Source of the DNA: Streptomyces sp. SCSIO 75703
Lineage (GTDB): Bacteria; Actinomycetota; Actinomycetes; Streptomycetales; Streptomycetaceae
Reading direction: 5' to 3'
Assembly: GCF_036607905.1 (NCBI RefSeq)
Contig: NZ_CP144555.1
Span: 1,612,001 to 1,676,000, forward strand
Length of the DNA stretch: 64,000 bases
A model generated the notes under the pieces. It saw only the letters and a program-made list of their open reading frames with translations, was not told the DNA's origin and made no database searches. A program made the position numbers and the translations under genes. Below, piece after piece: positions 18,199-27,312 of this stretch (position 1 is the first letter of the stretch; the number at the start of each line of letters is the position of its first letter).

Positions 18199-20241
18199 AT
18201 GACCTTCGACGACGAGAACCTGCCGACCCCTCCGGCCACGTCCTGGTGGCACGCATCCGTGGCCTTCACCGATCCGCACGTGGACGCTGCTCGCGCCCTG
18301 GCATCAGCGCTAGCCAAACACCGCTTTCACTTCCTGCGCAAGGACGCCGGCGTGCGCCTGCGCACCGAACAGCCCGTCGCCGACTTGCTGGACCAGCTCG
18401 TCGCCGACGGAGTGATCACCGGCTGGGTGGGCGGGATCTACGAGCCGGAGACACACGCCTTCGGCGGCCCCGAGGGCATGGAGGTTGCGCACGGCGTGTT
18501 CTGCGCCGACAGCCCGGCCGCGCTCGCCGAGACCGGCACCCCCGGCGCCCGCGAGTGCAGCGTGATGCTGCTGTCCGCCATGATCCGCGAGGCCGGGCTG
18601 GACCCGTTCGAAGCCGGAGACGTCTACGCCCAGTGGGCCGCCCTGCGGCCCCCCGTCGCCCCGCCCCAGGGCCCCGCGCTGGAGAAGGCCGTATCGGCGA
18701 TGCGGCGGCTGATGAACGCGGACGCCGCCCTACGCCCCGACGCGGAAGCCGGCTGGGTCGAGCGCGTCGCCGCGTTCGAGGACGCCGGGCGTCGGCTGCG
18801 CCGGCTCGCCGCCGACGGCCGACTGATACGCGGAATCCGGGGCGTCATCGCCCATCACGCGATCTTCGCGTTCAACCGCGCAGGCGTTCCTGCCGACGTG
18901 CAGGCCGCCACCGCGTGGCTCGGCCGTCACGTCGCCTTCTCCACCGGAGATGGCGACGTGTCCACCCGCACGTCCGCCTCGGCGGACCCTAGCCTCCCCC
19001 GAATGGAGACCACCGTGACACCCGTAACTGACCCTATCCAGCTGCGCGAAGCCCTCGCCCAGCGGCTCGTCGACAGCGGCCACCTGCGCAGCCAGGCGGC
19101 CATCGACGCCTTCCGCACCACCGACCGGCACGCCTTCCTGCCCGGCGTCGACCTGGAGAGCGCGTACAAGGAGGACGCGGTCCCGATCAAGCACGACGAA
19201 CACGGGGAGATGATCTCCTGCATCTCCGCGCCGTCCATCGTCGCCACCCAGCTCGAACAGCTCGGCGCCCAGCCCGGCCACAAGGTCCTGGAGGCCGGAG
19301 CCGCCACCGGCTACAACGCCGCCCTCCTCGGCAAGATCGTCTCCCCCGGCGGGCAGGTGTGGACGCTCGACGTCGACCAGGACCTCGTCGCCGGCGCGAG
19401 CCGGCACCTCGCCGAGGCGGGCGTCGACAACGCCACCGCGGTCATGGCCGACGGCGCGGCCGGACTGCCCGAACATGCCCCCTACGACCGGATCATCTTC
19501 ACCGTCGGCGCCGGCGATGTCCCCGTGAAGATCCTCGACCAGCTCGCCCCCGGCGGGCGCCTGGTCCTGCCGATGCGCATCCGGGGCAGCATCTCCCGCT
19601 CCTTCGCCTTCGAACGCGACGGCGACACGTGGAAGACCGTCTCCTGCGAGATGGCCACCTTCATCCCGCTGCGCAAAGGCGTCTGCGACGACGTCTACAC
19701 CCTCGTGCCGATGGCCGGAGACGGCAACGTGCGCCTGGAGACATTCAGCGAACAGGACATCGACCGCGACGCCCTGCGTACCGTCCTCGACCAGCAGCAG
19801 ACCAAGCTCTACACCGGGGTGAAGTTCCGGCAGGGCTCGGCCTGGGAGTGGCTGTACCTGTACATGGCCTGCGTGCTGCCCAACGGCCTGTCCCGCCTGC
19901 CGGGCCAGCGCCCCGGCTTCAGCCCGCACTTCGGGTGGGGCTCCATGGCCGCCCTCGACGGCGGGTCGCTCGCGTACCTGACCATCCGGGAGGGCGAGGA
20001 CGCGCAGGGCCGGTACTGGGAGGTCGGCGTGATCGGCCACGGCGAGGGCGGCGCCGGCCTCGCCGAGCGCGTGGTGAGCGAGATCCGCGCCTGGGACGCG
20101 ACCGGCGGCAACGACGCCCCCGAACCGGGCTTCCGGATGGCTGTTGCGGACTCGCGCGACCGGCTGACGGCGGACGACCCACGCTTCGTCGTCGACAAGC
20201 CGTACAGCCGACTGGTCGTCGACTGGGCGCGCAAGGGCTGA
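18199..20241 (+). CDS. Fusion: LanB elimination-like domain plus FxLD-system methyltransferase
   Basis: 680 aa. Residues about 12-255 resemble the thiopeptide-type/SpaB_C domain (SWWHASVAFTDPHVDAARAL, FLRKDAGVRLR, YEPETHAFGGPEGMEVAH, CSVMLLSAMIREAGLDPFEA), which removes glutamate from Ser/Thr in class I systems. From about residue 270 it is a protein-L-isoaspartate O-methyltransferase (FLPGVDLESAYKED, SAPSIVATQLEQLG, SAM loop VLEAGAATGYNAALLGKI near residue 363, FTVGAGDVPVKILDQLAPGG), followed by a 200-residue C-terminal part. This is the FxLD-system methyltransferase architecture. The inferred reaction is Asp methylation in the core, leading through a succinimide to isoAsp. AAGGAG precedes the ATG. 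Confidence 0.88.
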   Translation: MTFDDENLPTPPATSWWHASVAFTDPHVDAARALASALAKHRFHFLRKDAGVRLRTEQPVADLLDQLVADGVITGWVGGIYEPETHAFGGPEGMEVAHGVFCADSPAALAETGTPGARECSVMLLSAMIREAGLDPFEAGDVYAQWAALRPPVAPPQGPALEKAVSAMRRLMNADAALRPDAEAGWVERVAAFEDAGRRLRRLAADGRLIRGIRGVIAHHAIFAFNRAGVPADVQAATAWLGRHVAFSTGDGDVSTRTSASADPSLPRMETTVTPVTDPIQLREALAQRLVDSGHLRSQAAIDAFRTTDRHAFLPGVDLESAYKEDAVPIKHDEHGEMISCISAPSIVATQLEQLGAQPGHKVLEAGAATGYNAALLGKIVSPGGQVWTLDVDQDLVAGASRHLAEAGVDNATAVMADGAAGLPEHAPYDRIIFTVGAGDVPVKILDQLAPGGRLVLPMRIRGSISRSFAFERDGDTWKTVSCEMATFIPLRKGVCDDVYTLVPMAGDGNVRLETFSEQDIDRDALRTVLDQQQTKLYTGVKFRQGSAWEWLYLYMACVLPNGLSRLPGQRPGFSPHFGWGSMAALDGGSLAYLTIREGEDAQGRYWEVGVIGHGEGGAGLAERVVSEIRAWDATGGNDAPEPGFRMAVADSRDRLTADDPRFVVDKPYSRLVVDWARKG

Positions 20242-20245
20242 GCCG

Positions 20246-21358
20246 ATGATCCCCGCGATAGCCAGCCGCGTTCCCCTGGTCCGCCGCACCAAGGCGCCCG
20301 CGCTCCCCTTGGAGGAGCGCATCAACCACCTCACCGGGCTGACCGTCGCGCCCGCAGGTGCGAGCCACCACGACCTGGTGGCTCGCACCTGCGGGGTCCT
20401 CAACTACGCGGCTCTCATCGCCTCCGACGTCGGCCAGCCCGACCTAGCCGAGGATCTGTGCTGGCGCCAGCACCAGGTCTTCGCCAACGCCGGACGCCTC
20501 AGCGGACGAATCGCGGTCATGTCGCTGATGCCGCTGGTCAACCTCGCCCGGCTGCAGACCCGCGCCGGCCACGGCGAACTCGCCTACAGCTTGTTGCACT
20601 GCCTCAACCACGCCGCCCGGCACCGCAACAAAACCGACATCGACGGCCGCACCGTCGACCTCTCGCCCCTGACCGGCACAGACGAGGACCACCGCACGGT
20701 GTGCCAGGAGCTGTACGTCACCCTGCTCGTGGACGGCGCCCGCGCCCTTGCCCAGATCGGGCGGTGGACCGAGGCCGCCGACGCCATGGCCCAGCACCGC
20801 GGCATCGGCAACCGCCTCCTCGACGGCCGCCAGATCAAGATCATGGCCCTGATGGAGCAGGGCTTGGACCAGCAGGCCCGCGACCTGATCGACACCACCC
20901 AGCCCGCCGAGCCCTGGGAGAAAACCGTCGCGTTCCTCCTGCACGCGCACTGCCGGCCCGCAGACGCCCCCGTCCCCATAGCCGATCTCGACCGCACCGT
21001 GGAGGAAGCCGTCCAGCTCCTTGCCCATCCCGATCCGCCGACCGCCGTCTTCCAAGCCCGAACGGGCCTGTCGGCCCTGGATGTGGACCACGCCAGCCGT
21101 CATCATGCCCGGATACTCGACTGCCTCGTCGGCGTCGCCCGACTCGACGCCTACGCCGCACGAGATGTTCTGCACCACCCCGTCGCCGCGTCAGCCCTGG
21201 ACGACCAGGCGACGGGAGCGCTGACCGCTGTGATCGCTGCGGCCGGACTGGGAGCCGGCACCCTGTCCGCCCCCGACCACGAGGCCCTGATGGGCGCGGT
21301 CGGCCACGCCGAGAGGGAGCTGGAAAGGCTGCTGCAGGCCGATTCCAATCCCGGTTAG
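20246..21358 (+). CDS. Unknown helical-repeat protein of the lanthipeptide locus
   Basis: 370 aa, family not recognised with certainty. It starts four bases after the methyltransferase stop, so it belongs to the same transcript. Residues 40-330 are Ala/Leu-rich helices with TPR-like pairing (CGVLNYAALIASDVGQPDLA, ARLQTRAGHGELAYSLLHCL, GARALAQIGRWTEAADAMAQ). No signal peptide, membrane helix or catalytic motif. Similar proteins are frequently found in Streptomyces lanthipeptide and NRPS clusters. It may be a scaffold for the modification enzymes, but that is inference. Confidence 0.6.
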   Translation: MIPAIASRVPLVRRTKAPALPLEERINHLTGLTVAPAGASHHDLVARTCGVLNYAALIASDVGQPDLAEDLCWRQHQVFANAGRLSGRIAVMSLMPLVNLARLQTRAGHGELAYSLLHCLNHAARHRNKTDIDGRTVDLSPLTGTDEDHRTVCQELYVTLLVDGARALAQIGRWTEAADAMAQHRGIGNRLLDGRQIKIMALMEQGLDQQARDLIDTTQPAEPWEKTVAFLLHAHCRPADAPVPIADLDRTVEEAVQLLAHPDPPTAVFQARTGLSALDVDHASRHHARILDCLVGVARLDAYAARDVLHHPVAASALDDQATGALTAVIAAAGLGAGTLSAPDHEALMGAVGHAERELERLLQADSNPG

Positions 21359-21593
21359 GAGGCGGGCGACCTGCGGTGCCGCGGCGTACTGCCCACGCGG
21401 TGTGGCGGTGTCGGCGTTTCGGCCATTTCCTGCCCGCAGCCGCTCCAAGCCGGACCAGGGAAGTGTCGCCCCCGGATTCCACGGACGCGGGGAATCACGG
21501 GCTTTCCAGCACGACCGAATGACGTGTGTTCGATATCGCGCCCGCGTCGTTAGACCTCACGACCTTGCCGCAGCGACCGTCCCAGGGGGAACG

Positions 21594-23575
21594 ATGACCT
21601 CGGCCATCACTCAGGACCCGCCACCACAACCACCCGAGGGGACCGCGCCGGACGGCGAACAGCAGGATGCCGGTGTTCGAGAAGAGGAATACCTCTACCG
21701 CGACGAGTCGAGACTCCGGGCCGGGTCCCTCCTGACCTCCCGCACCATGGCGCGGCGCCTGCCCTCGCTGGTGCGACGCTCGGTACAGATGGCCTGGCGC
21801 GTGGACCACGGCGCGACCGTCGGCCTGTTGCTGTGCCAGATCGGTACGGGCGTCCTTGCGGCCCTCGGCCTCCTGGCCGTCACGGGCACGATCACCGCGC
21901 TGGTATCCTCGGGCGACATCACCGAGCGGCTGTTGGACGCCGCCCCGCAGCTGGCCGTGATCGCCGCCGCCGCCGGCCTGCGCGCGCTGCTGGGCATCGC
22001 CGTCGTCTGGCTCACCGGGCGTCTGCGTCCGGTGCTCGGCCGGGCGGCGGAGCTGACGATGATCGAGGCCGCGCTCGGCGCGGAACTGGCCGCCAACAAC
22101 AAGCCCGGCTACAACGACGCCTACGACATCGCCGACCGCGGCGCCCAGGTCACCCCCGACCTCGTCGAAGAAGCGCAGGACGTGCTCGCAGCCACCGCCA
22201 CGCTGGCGGCCGGCGCCACCGTCCTGACCGTCCTGCACCCCCTGCTCCTCCCCCTGCTCTTCCTCGCGTGCCTGCCGCAGGCCGCCGCGTACGTGCGCTC
22301 CGCACGCGTGCTCTACCTCGCCGGACTGGAGACCTCCGGGCGGCGCCGGATGCTGAACAAGCTCCGCTGGCACATGGCCTATCAGGAGTCCAGTGAGGAG
22401 ATGCGTGCCTGCCTCGCCGGTCCCTTCCTGATCGGGCGGTACCGGCGGCTGGCCGCCTCGGTCAACGCCGCCGAGCGCAAGGCCGCGAACACCGGTGCGT
22501 GGATGGGGCTGGCCGGAGCCGTGGCCGGCGGGATCGCCTCGGCCGCGGTGTGGGCGGCGCTGTTTTGGCTCCTGGCCTCCGGGCGGATGAGCCTGGCGGC
22601 CGGCGGCGGCGCCGTCTTCGCCCTGCAGACCGCCACCGGCTCAGTGCGCGGCATCATCAACGGCGGGGCCCGCCTGGTACGCACCGGCTGGTACGTACAG
22701 GACTGGCAGAACTTCCTCGACAACGCTCACGGCCAGGCCATGATCGACTCACGCGGCACCGCGTCGCTCCCCGCGGCCCCGGAGCGCTTCGAGGTCCGTG
22801 ACGTCACCTACCGCTACGACGGCGCCCCCAAGGACAGCCTGAGCAACGTCTCCCTCCATGTGAAGCGCGGCGAGATCGTGGCGCTGGTCGGGGAGAACGG
22901 CTCCGGGAAGACGACCCTCTCACGTCTGCTGTGCGGGTTGCTGCTGCCCACCGAGGGCGACGTGGCCTGGGACCACGCCTCCACGGCGGACCTGGACCCG
23001 TGGGGGCGTGGGAGCACGTCGCGCTGGTGCCGCAGAAGTTCACCTACCTGCCGCTGACGATGCGCGACAACATCACCTTCGGGCAGGGCGACACCAGCGA
23101 CGCCGCCCTGCTCGCCGCGTGCGAGGCGTCCGGCGCCGCGGAGATGCTTCCCAAGCTCCGCTCGGGCCTGAACACCCTCCTGACCAGCGAGTGGTTCGGA
23201 GGACAGCAGCTCTCCGGCGGGCAGTGGCAGCGCCTGGTCCTCACCCGGGCGTTCCATCGGCGGGCGGCGCTGCTGGTGATGGACGAACCCACGGCCGCCC
23301 TCGACGCCCGCGCCGAGCACCGGATCTTTGCCGGCCTGCGCGAACTCGCCAAGGACCGCGCCGTCCTGCTGATCACGCACCGCCTCACCAACGTGGCCGT
23401 CGCCGACCGGATCGTGGTCCTGGACCAAGGGCGGATCGTCCAGGAGGGCACCTACGCCCAACTCACGCGGCAGCCGGGGCTGTTCCGGCCCCTGTGGGAA
23501 CTGCAGCGCCGGATGAGCGGCGAAGTCCCGCTGAAGACCCGCCCGTCCATCGTGTCGGAAGGCGGAGCTACGTGA
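21594..23575 (+). pseudogene. ABC transporter (permease-ATPase), frameshifted
   Basis: Full length would be about 660 aa. The first reading frame (21594 to a stop at 23057) encodes a tail, six membrane helices and the start of the ATPase with Walker A GENGSGKTT. The second frame, continuing to 23575, supplies the Q loop (ALVPQKF), signature LSGGQ, Walker B LLVMDEP and the H loop (LLITHRL). The two join if one G is added to the G run at 23002-23006, giving DPWGAWEHVAL. AGGGGGA precedes ATG 21594. In FxLD clusters such a half-transporter probably exports the peptide. This could be a real lesion, a sequencing error in the homopolymer, or slippage. Confidence 0.85.
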
Positions 23576-24708
23576 CGTCTCCCGTGTCCTCTTCGGATCA
23601 TGTCTCAGCGGGTGCGGGTGTGCCGGCAGATCAGTACGCCGCGGCCCGACATACCGCGTGGCTAGGTGCCGCCGCGATCATCACCAACGAGGTGGGCCAG
23701 GTCCTGCTGGTGCACCCCACCTACCGTGAGGACGGCTCGTGGGTGCTGCCCGGCGGTGTCGTGGAACACGGTGAACACCCGCATGTCACCTGTCGGCGCG
23801 AGATCACCGAGGAAGTGGGGCTGGACCTGCCGCTGTCGGCCGTACTCGCCGTCCACTCCTTCTCCGCGCACCATCCCGGCCTTCGGCCCGGCACGCACTG
23901 CCCCGGAGAGGTCCGGTTCGTCTTCGACGGGGGAGTCCTCACCCCCGACCAGGTGGAGGCGATCCGCCTGCCGCACGAGGAGCTGTCCGAGTGCGCCTTC
24001 CTGGACACTCGGGATGCGGTCCAGCGGCTGCGCCCCGTGGACGGGCAAATCATGCTCGCCGCCTACCGGGCCCGGCTCGGCAACACCGCCACCGCGCACC
24101 TCGCCGACGGCCAGCACATCCTTGAGGTCCCGGCGCTGGACCGGCACGACGTCCACGTCCGCTACCGGCCCTTGTGGGACAGCCCTCTCCACCGCAGCCC
24201 CGTGCCCGAGCGGCTGCCCGTGCGGCAAGCCTGGGCGTGGTGCTTCATCCCCGACGGCCGGGTCGTCGTCGTGGCCGACCCCGGCCCGCGGGGCGCGCTG
24301 CCAATGCTGCCCGGCGGCACCGTGGAGAGCACCGACGCGACGCCCGAGGACACCCTGCATCGCGAAGCCGCCGAGGAAGCCCAGCTCACCCTGACCGACC
24401 CGGTGCGACTGGGCTGGGTGCTGGACAAGACCGGCGAGGTCTACGGAGGCGTGGGACCCAACGCCCGGCTCCGCCTGGCCGCCCGGGTCACCGACATCGG
24501 GCTGGCGGCCGTCGGCCCCGCCACCGGGCATCCCTTCGCCCGCCTGCTCGCCACCCCCGCCCAGACTGCCGCCCTGCTGGGCTGGGGCCTGCCCGGAGCC
24601 CAGCAGGCCCAACTCGCGGCGGACACGGCACGCGAGCGGTGGGGCCTGCCCACCACTTCCCCCTCTGCCATCGAGGAGATCCCTGCGGAGGGGATGCGGC
24701 TGAGCTGA
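23572..24708 (+). CDS. Tandem (two-domain) NUDIX protein
   Basis: 378 aa. Two NUDIX domains sit in one chain. Domain 1 has a full box, GGVVEHGE near residue 60 then CRREITEEVGLDL. Domain 2, from about residue 195, has GGTVESTD near residue 247 then LHREAAEEAQLTL, with Gln in place of the conserved Gly but both catalytic Glu kept. GTG 23572 overlaps the transporter stop (GTGA), so it is translationally coupled to the lanthipeptide operon. Substrates unknown. The C-terminal 60 residues are helical and unrecognised. Confidence 0.82.
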   Translation: MTSPVSSSDHVSAGAGVPADQYAAARHTAWLGAAAIITNEVGQVLLVHPTYREDGSWVLPGGVVEHGEHPHVTCRREITEEVGLDLPLSAVLAVHSFSAHHPGLRPGTHCPGEVRFVFDGGVLTPDQVEAIRLPHEELSECAFLDTRDAVQRLRPVDGQIMLAAYRARLGNTATAHLADGQHILEVPALDRHDVHVRYRPLWDSPLHRSPVPERLPVRQAWAWCFIPDGRVVVVADPGPRGALPMLPGGTVESTDATPEDTLHREAAEEAQLTLTDPVRLGWVLDKTGEVYGGVGPNARLRLAARVTDIGLAAVGPATGHPFARLLATPAQTAALLGWGLPGAQQAQLAADTARERWGLPTTSPSAIEEIPAEGMRLS

Positions 24709-24758
24709 CCTCGGCCCCGCCCACCTCGCCTCCTTCCCGCACCTCTGAGGTTGTCCCC

Positions 24759-26267
24759 ATGCCGTTGTCGCACCACCGCATCCGCACCACCGTCGACACC
24801 TACCTCGCCCGTCACCCCCACGAGCGGGAGCAACTCAGCGTCCTCCTGGACGCCCTCGACCGGCCTGGCGAGGACATCGCCAGCCGCTCGACCTTCACCG
24901 GGCACGTCACCTGCGGCGCGATCGTCGTCGACCAGTTCGGCCGTACCCTGCACGTGCTGCACCTGGCCAGCGGGAAGGTCCTCGTTCCCGGCAGGCACAC
25001 CGAGCCCACCGACGACTCCCTGGCAGCGGTTGCTCTGCGTGAACTGCACGAGGAGACCGGGTTCCCGCCTGGGGCCGTCACGCCGTGGCCGGGCTACGAG
25101 ACCGTGCCGCTGGACATCGACATTCACGACATCGACGCCCGTCCGGGCAAGGGCGAGCCCGGACACCAGCACTTCGACCTCCGGTTCCTCTTCCGTCTGC
25201 AGACGACCGAGGTGTCAGTCGCGCTGCAGGAAGAGGAGGTCGGCGGCATCGAGTGGCGTCCCGTGGACCAGGTGACCTCCCCGGCGCTGCGCACTAAGCT
25301 GCTCAAACTGCCGCTCCCGGTCGAGCCAGAGGCGGCCAACGCCTCGGCCCTGATCTACAACGACCGCGGCGAGTACCTGCTCCATCTCCGCGACTACTTC
25401 CCAGGACAGATCTGGGAGCCGGGCATGTGGTCCCTGCTCGGCGGCGGCCGAGAGCCCCAGGACGCCACCCTGGAAGACACCGTGCGGCGCGAACTGGCCG
25501 AGGAAGCCGGCCTCGATCTCGCCGACCTGTCCCCGTTCACCACCGAGTACGCCTCCCACGACGACGGCACGACCGTACCCATGGCCGTCTACGCCGGCCG
25601 CTGGAACGGCGACCCGCGCGAACTCTGCCTGACCGAGGGGGTGATGCTCGCCTGGTTCGCCCCCGACGACCTTCACCGCCTGCGCATCGCGGACACGACC
25701 AGCGCCCTCGTACGGCGCCACGCCGCCGGCCTCCCGCCGATGCGGAGCGGACCCGAGCCCGGACCCGGACCCGAGCCCGCGCCCGCGCCCGCGCCCGCGG
25801 AACATCGTCCGGCGTCACCGCACGGCACGGTCCCCCACATCATCGGCGTCCACCTCTACCTGGAACGCCCCGACGGGACGGTGCTGCTCGGGCTGCGCCA
25901 CCCCGACTCCGCGTTCGCGCCGTCCACCTGGCACGTCCTGGCCGGCCACTGCGAGCAGGAGAACGCCATCGACTGCCTGATCAGGGAGGCGATGGAGGAA
26001 GCCGGGCTGCGCATCGAGCGCCAGGACGTGGAACTCGTCCATGTCGTCCACCACATCGGTCAGCCCAGGAACCCGCCCCGCATGGCCCTGTTCTTCCGCG
26101 CCCGTACCTGGGGCGGCAAGCCGGTGCTGCGCGAGCCGGACAAGTGCACCCAGTGGAAGTTCTGGGATCCCGCCGCCCTTCCCGACGACCTCGTCCCCTA
26201 TACCCGCCTGGCAATCACGAAGATCCGGAACGGCGAGCCGTACAGCGAGACGGGCTGGCCCGCATGA
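24759..26267 (+). CDS. Triple NUDIX-domain protein
   Basis: 502 aa with three consecutive NUDIX domains. Box 1 (near residue 76) is GRHTEPTDDSLAAVALRE, then LHEETGF; box 2 (near 227) is GGGREPQDATLEDTVRRE, then LAEEAGLDL; box 3 (near 395) is GHCEQENAIDCLIREAMEEA, then GLRI. Domains 2 and 3 are joined by a Pro/Ala/Gly/Glu linker (residues about 330-350) of repeated GPEP and APAP units. All three boxes keep the catalytic Glu pairs, so all may be active. Three domains in one chain is unusual. It follows the two-domain NUDIX gene by 50 bp; TGAGG precedes the ATG. Confidence 0.82.
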   Translation: MPLSHHRIRTTVDTYLARHPHEREQLSVLLDALDRPGEDIASRSTFTGHVTCGAIVVDQFGRTLHVLHLASGKVLVPGRHTEPTDDSLAAVALRELHEETGFPPGAVTPWPGYETVPLDIDIHDIDARPGKGEPGHQHFDLRFLFRLQTTEVSVALQEEEVGGIEWRPVDQVTSPALRTKLLKLPLPVEPEAANASALIYNDRGEYLLHLRDYFPGQIWEPGMWSLLGGGREPQDATLEDTVRRELAEEAGLDLADLSPFTTEYASHDDGTTVPMAVYAGRWNGDPRELCLTEGVMLAWFAPDDLHRLRIADTTSALVRRHAAGLPPMRSGPEPGPGPEPAPAPAPAEHRPASPHGTVPHIIGVHLYLERPDGTVLLGLRHPDSAFAPSTWHVLAGHCEQENAIDCLIREAMEEAGLRIERQDVELVHVVHHIGQPRNPPRMALFFRARTWGGKPVLREPDKCTQWKFWDPAALPDDLVPYTRLAITKIRNGEPYSETGWPA

Positions 26268-26467
26268 CCCGCCCCCCGAGCCACACACACCACCCTGCGC
26301 CCGCCACGACGGCTACCGGTCGTCACGACACCCGCCTCGTGGTGATCCGCGGGAACTCGGTGTCAGGCAAGTCCAGCGTGGCCCAGGGCCTGCGAGATCA
26401 CTACGGCCGCGGTATCGCGATCGTGGGCCAGGACGTGATCCACCGGGACGTGCTCAGGGGACCGTGA
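26264..26467 (+). pseudogene. Truncated P-loop kinase fragment
   Basis: 67 aa. After a 22-residue His/Pro-rich tail comes RLVVIRGNSVSGKSSVAQGL, then RDHYGRGIAIVGQDVIHRDVL: the N-terminal Walker A part of an AAA/chloramphenicol phosphotransferase-like kinase family, which normally runs to about 170-190 aa. A stop follows at once and no continuation is seen in any frame before the deformylase gene. Its ATG overlaps the stop of the triple NUDIX gene, so it may once have been the next gene of that operon. Probably non-functional. Confidence 0.7.
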
Positions 26468-26637
26468 CGTCGATGACCTCCGAGGCGTCACCGCTGAACT
26501 CGGCACCCACCCGGCGCGAGGAGAACGGCACCACCGTCTTCACCTGGTCGACTGGCCATCCGCTCCTGCACGCCCGCTATCGTCTTGAATGGCGCTTTCG
26601 AGCGGCGCGAACACGACGCGAATCAACAGGAGTTCAC

Positions 26638-27207
26638 GTGAACGAGGTGCGGCCCAGCGAGCAGATGCGCAACCTCGGCGTAGTCCAGGAAGGCGCCCCC
26701 ATCCTTGCCGAGCCAGCCCGCCCCTTCTCACTCCCTGCCGAACGTGAGGCCGCCGAGCAAGCCGTGGAGAGCCTGTTCACCTCCATGGAGCGCATCGCAG
26801 GCGTCCACACGTTCGCCAAGGGGATGGGCATTGCAGCCCCACAGATCGGCATCGGCCGGGCCGCGGCCGTCGTCCAGCCCGCCGAGCCAGGAGCGGGCGC
26901 GATCGTACTGCTCAACCCCCGGATCATCGCCGCCTCGCAGGAGACCGACGACCAGTACGAGGGATGCCTGAGCTTCTTCGACGTACGCGGCCCCGTCCCT
27001 CGCCCCCTCCGGGTCACGGTCGAGACCACGACACTCGACGGGACCACGGTGACCACTGACTACGAACGCGGCCTCGCCCGTCTGGTCCAACACGAGATCG
27101 ACCACCTCGACGGCCACCTGTACACAGCCCGGATGCGCCCCGGAGTACAGCCCATCTCCGTGACCGAGTACCGGCAGACCGGACGGGCCTGGTCCTACGA
27201 GCACTGA
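26638..27207 (+). CDS. def: Peptide deformylase
   Basis: 189 aa. Deformylase removes the N-formyl group from new proteins at a metal centre. All three family motifs are present: GMGIAAPQIG near residue 61 (motif 1), EGCLS near 107 (metal Cys) and QHEIDHLDG near 151 (HExxH plus Asp). GTG 26638 is chosen because AACAGGAG sits eight bases upstream; the frame is open back to ATG 26473 but without family features. As a probable extra copy in an accessory region it may give tolerance to deformylase inhibitors or act on cluster products. Not coupled to the kinase fragment (170 bp gap). Confidence 0.88.
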   Translation: MNEVRPSEQMRNLGVVQEGAPILAEPARPFSLPAEREAAEQAVESLFTSMERIAGVHTFAKGMGIAAPQIGIGRAAAVVQPAEPGAGAIVLLNPRIIAASQETDDQYEGCLSFFDVRGPVPRPLRVTVETTTLDGTTVTTDYERGLARLVQHEIDHLDGHLYTARMRPGVQPISVTEYRQTGRAWSYEH

Positions 27208-27312
27208 AACCCGATCCTGCCGGCCCCCGAGCTCGGGGATGCAGGGGCCCGAAAGCCGGGTGAGATACCTGAGAGGCGTAGCGGTCGCTCTCAACCACGC
27301 CCCTCCCTCGGA

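Noticed and set aside
27225..27238. Perfect palindrome CCCCGAGCTCGGGG between convergent genes
   Set aside because: It has no loop, so it would be a poor terminator; in DNA of this GC content such palindromes arise often by chance.
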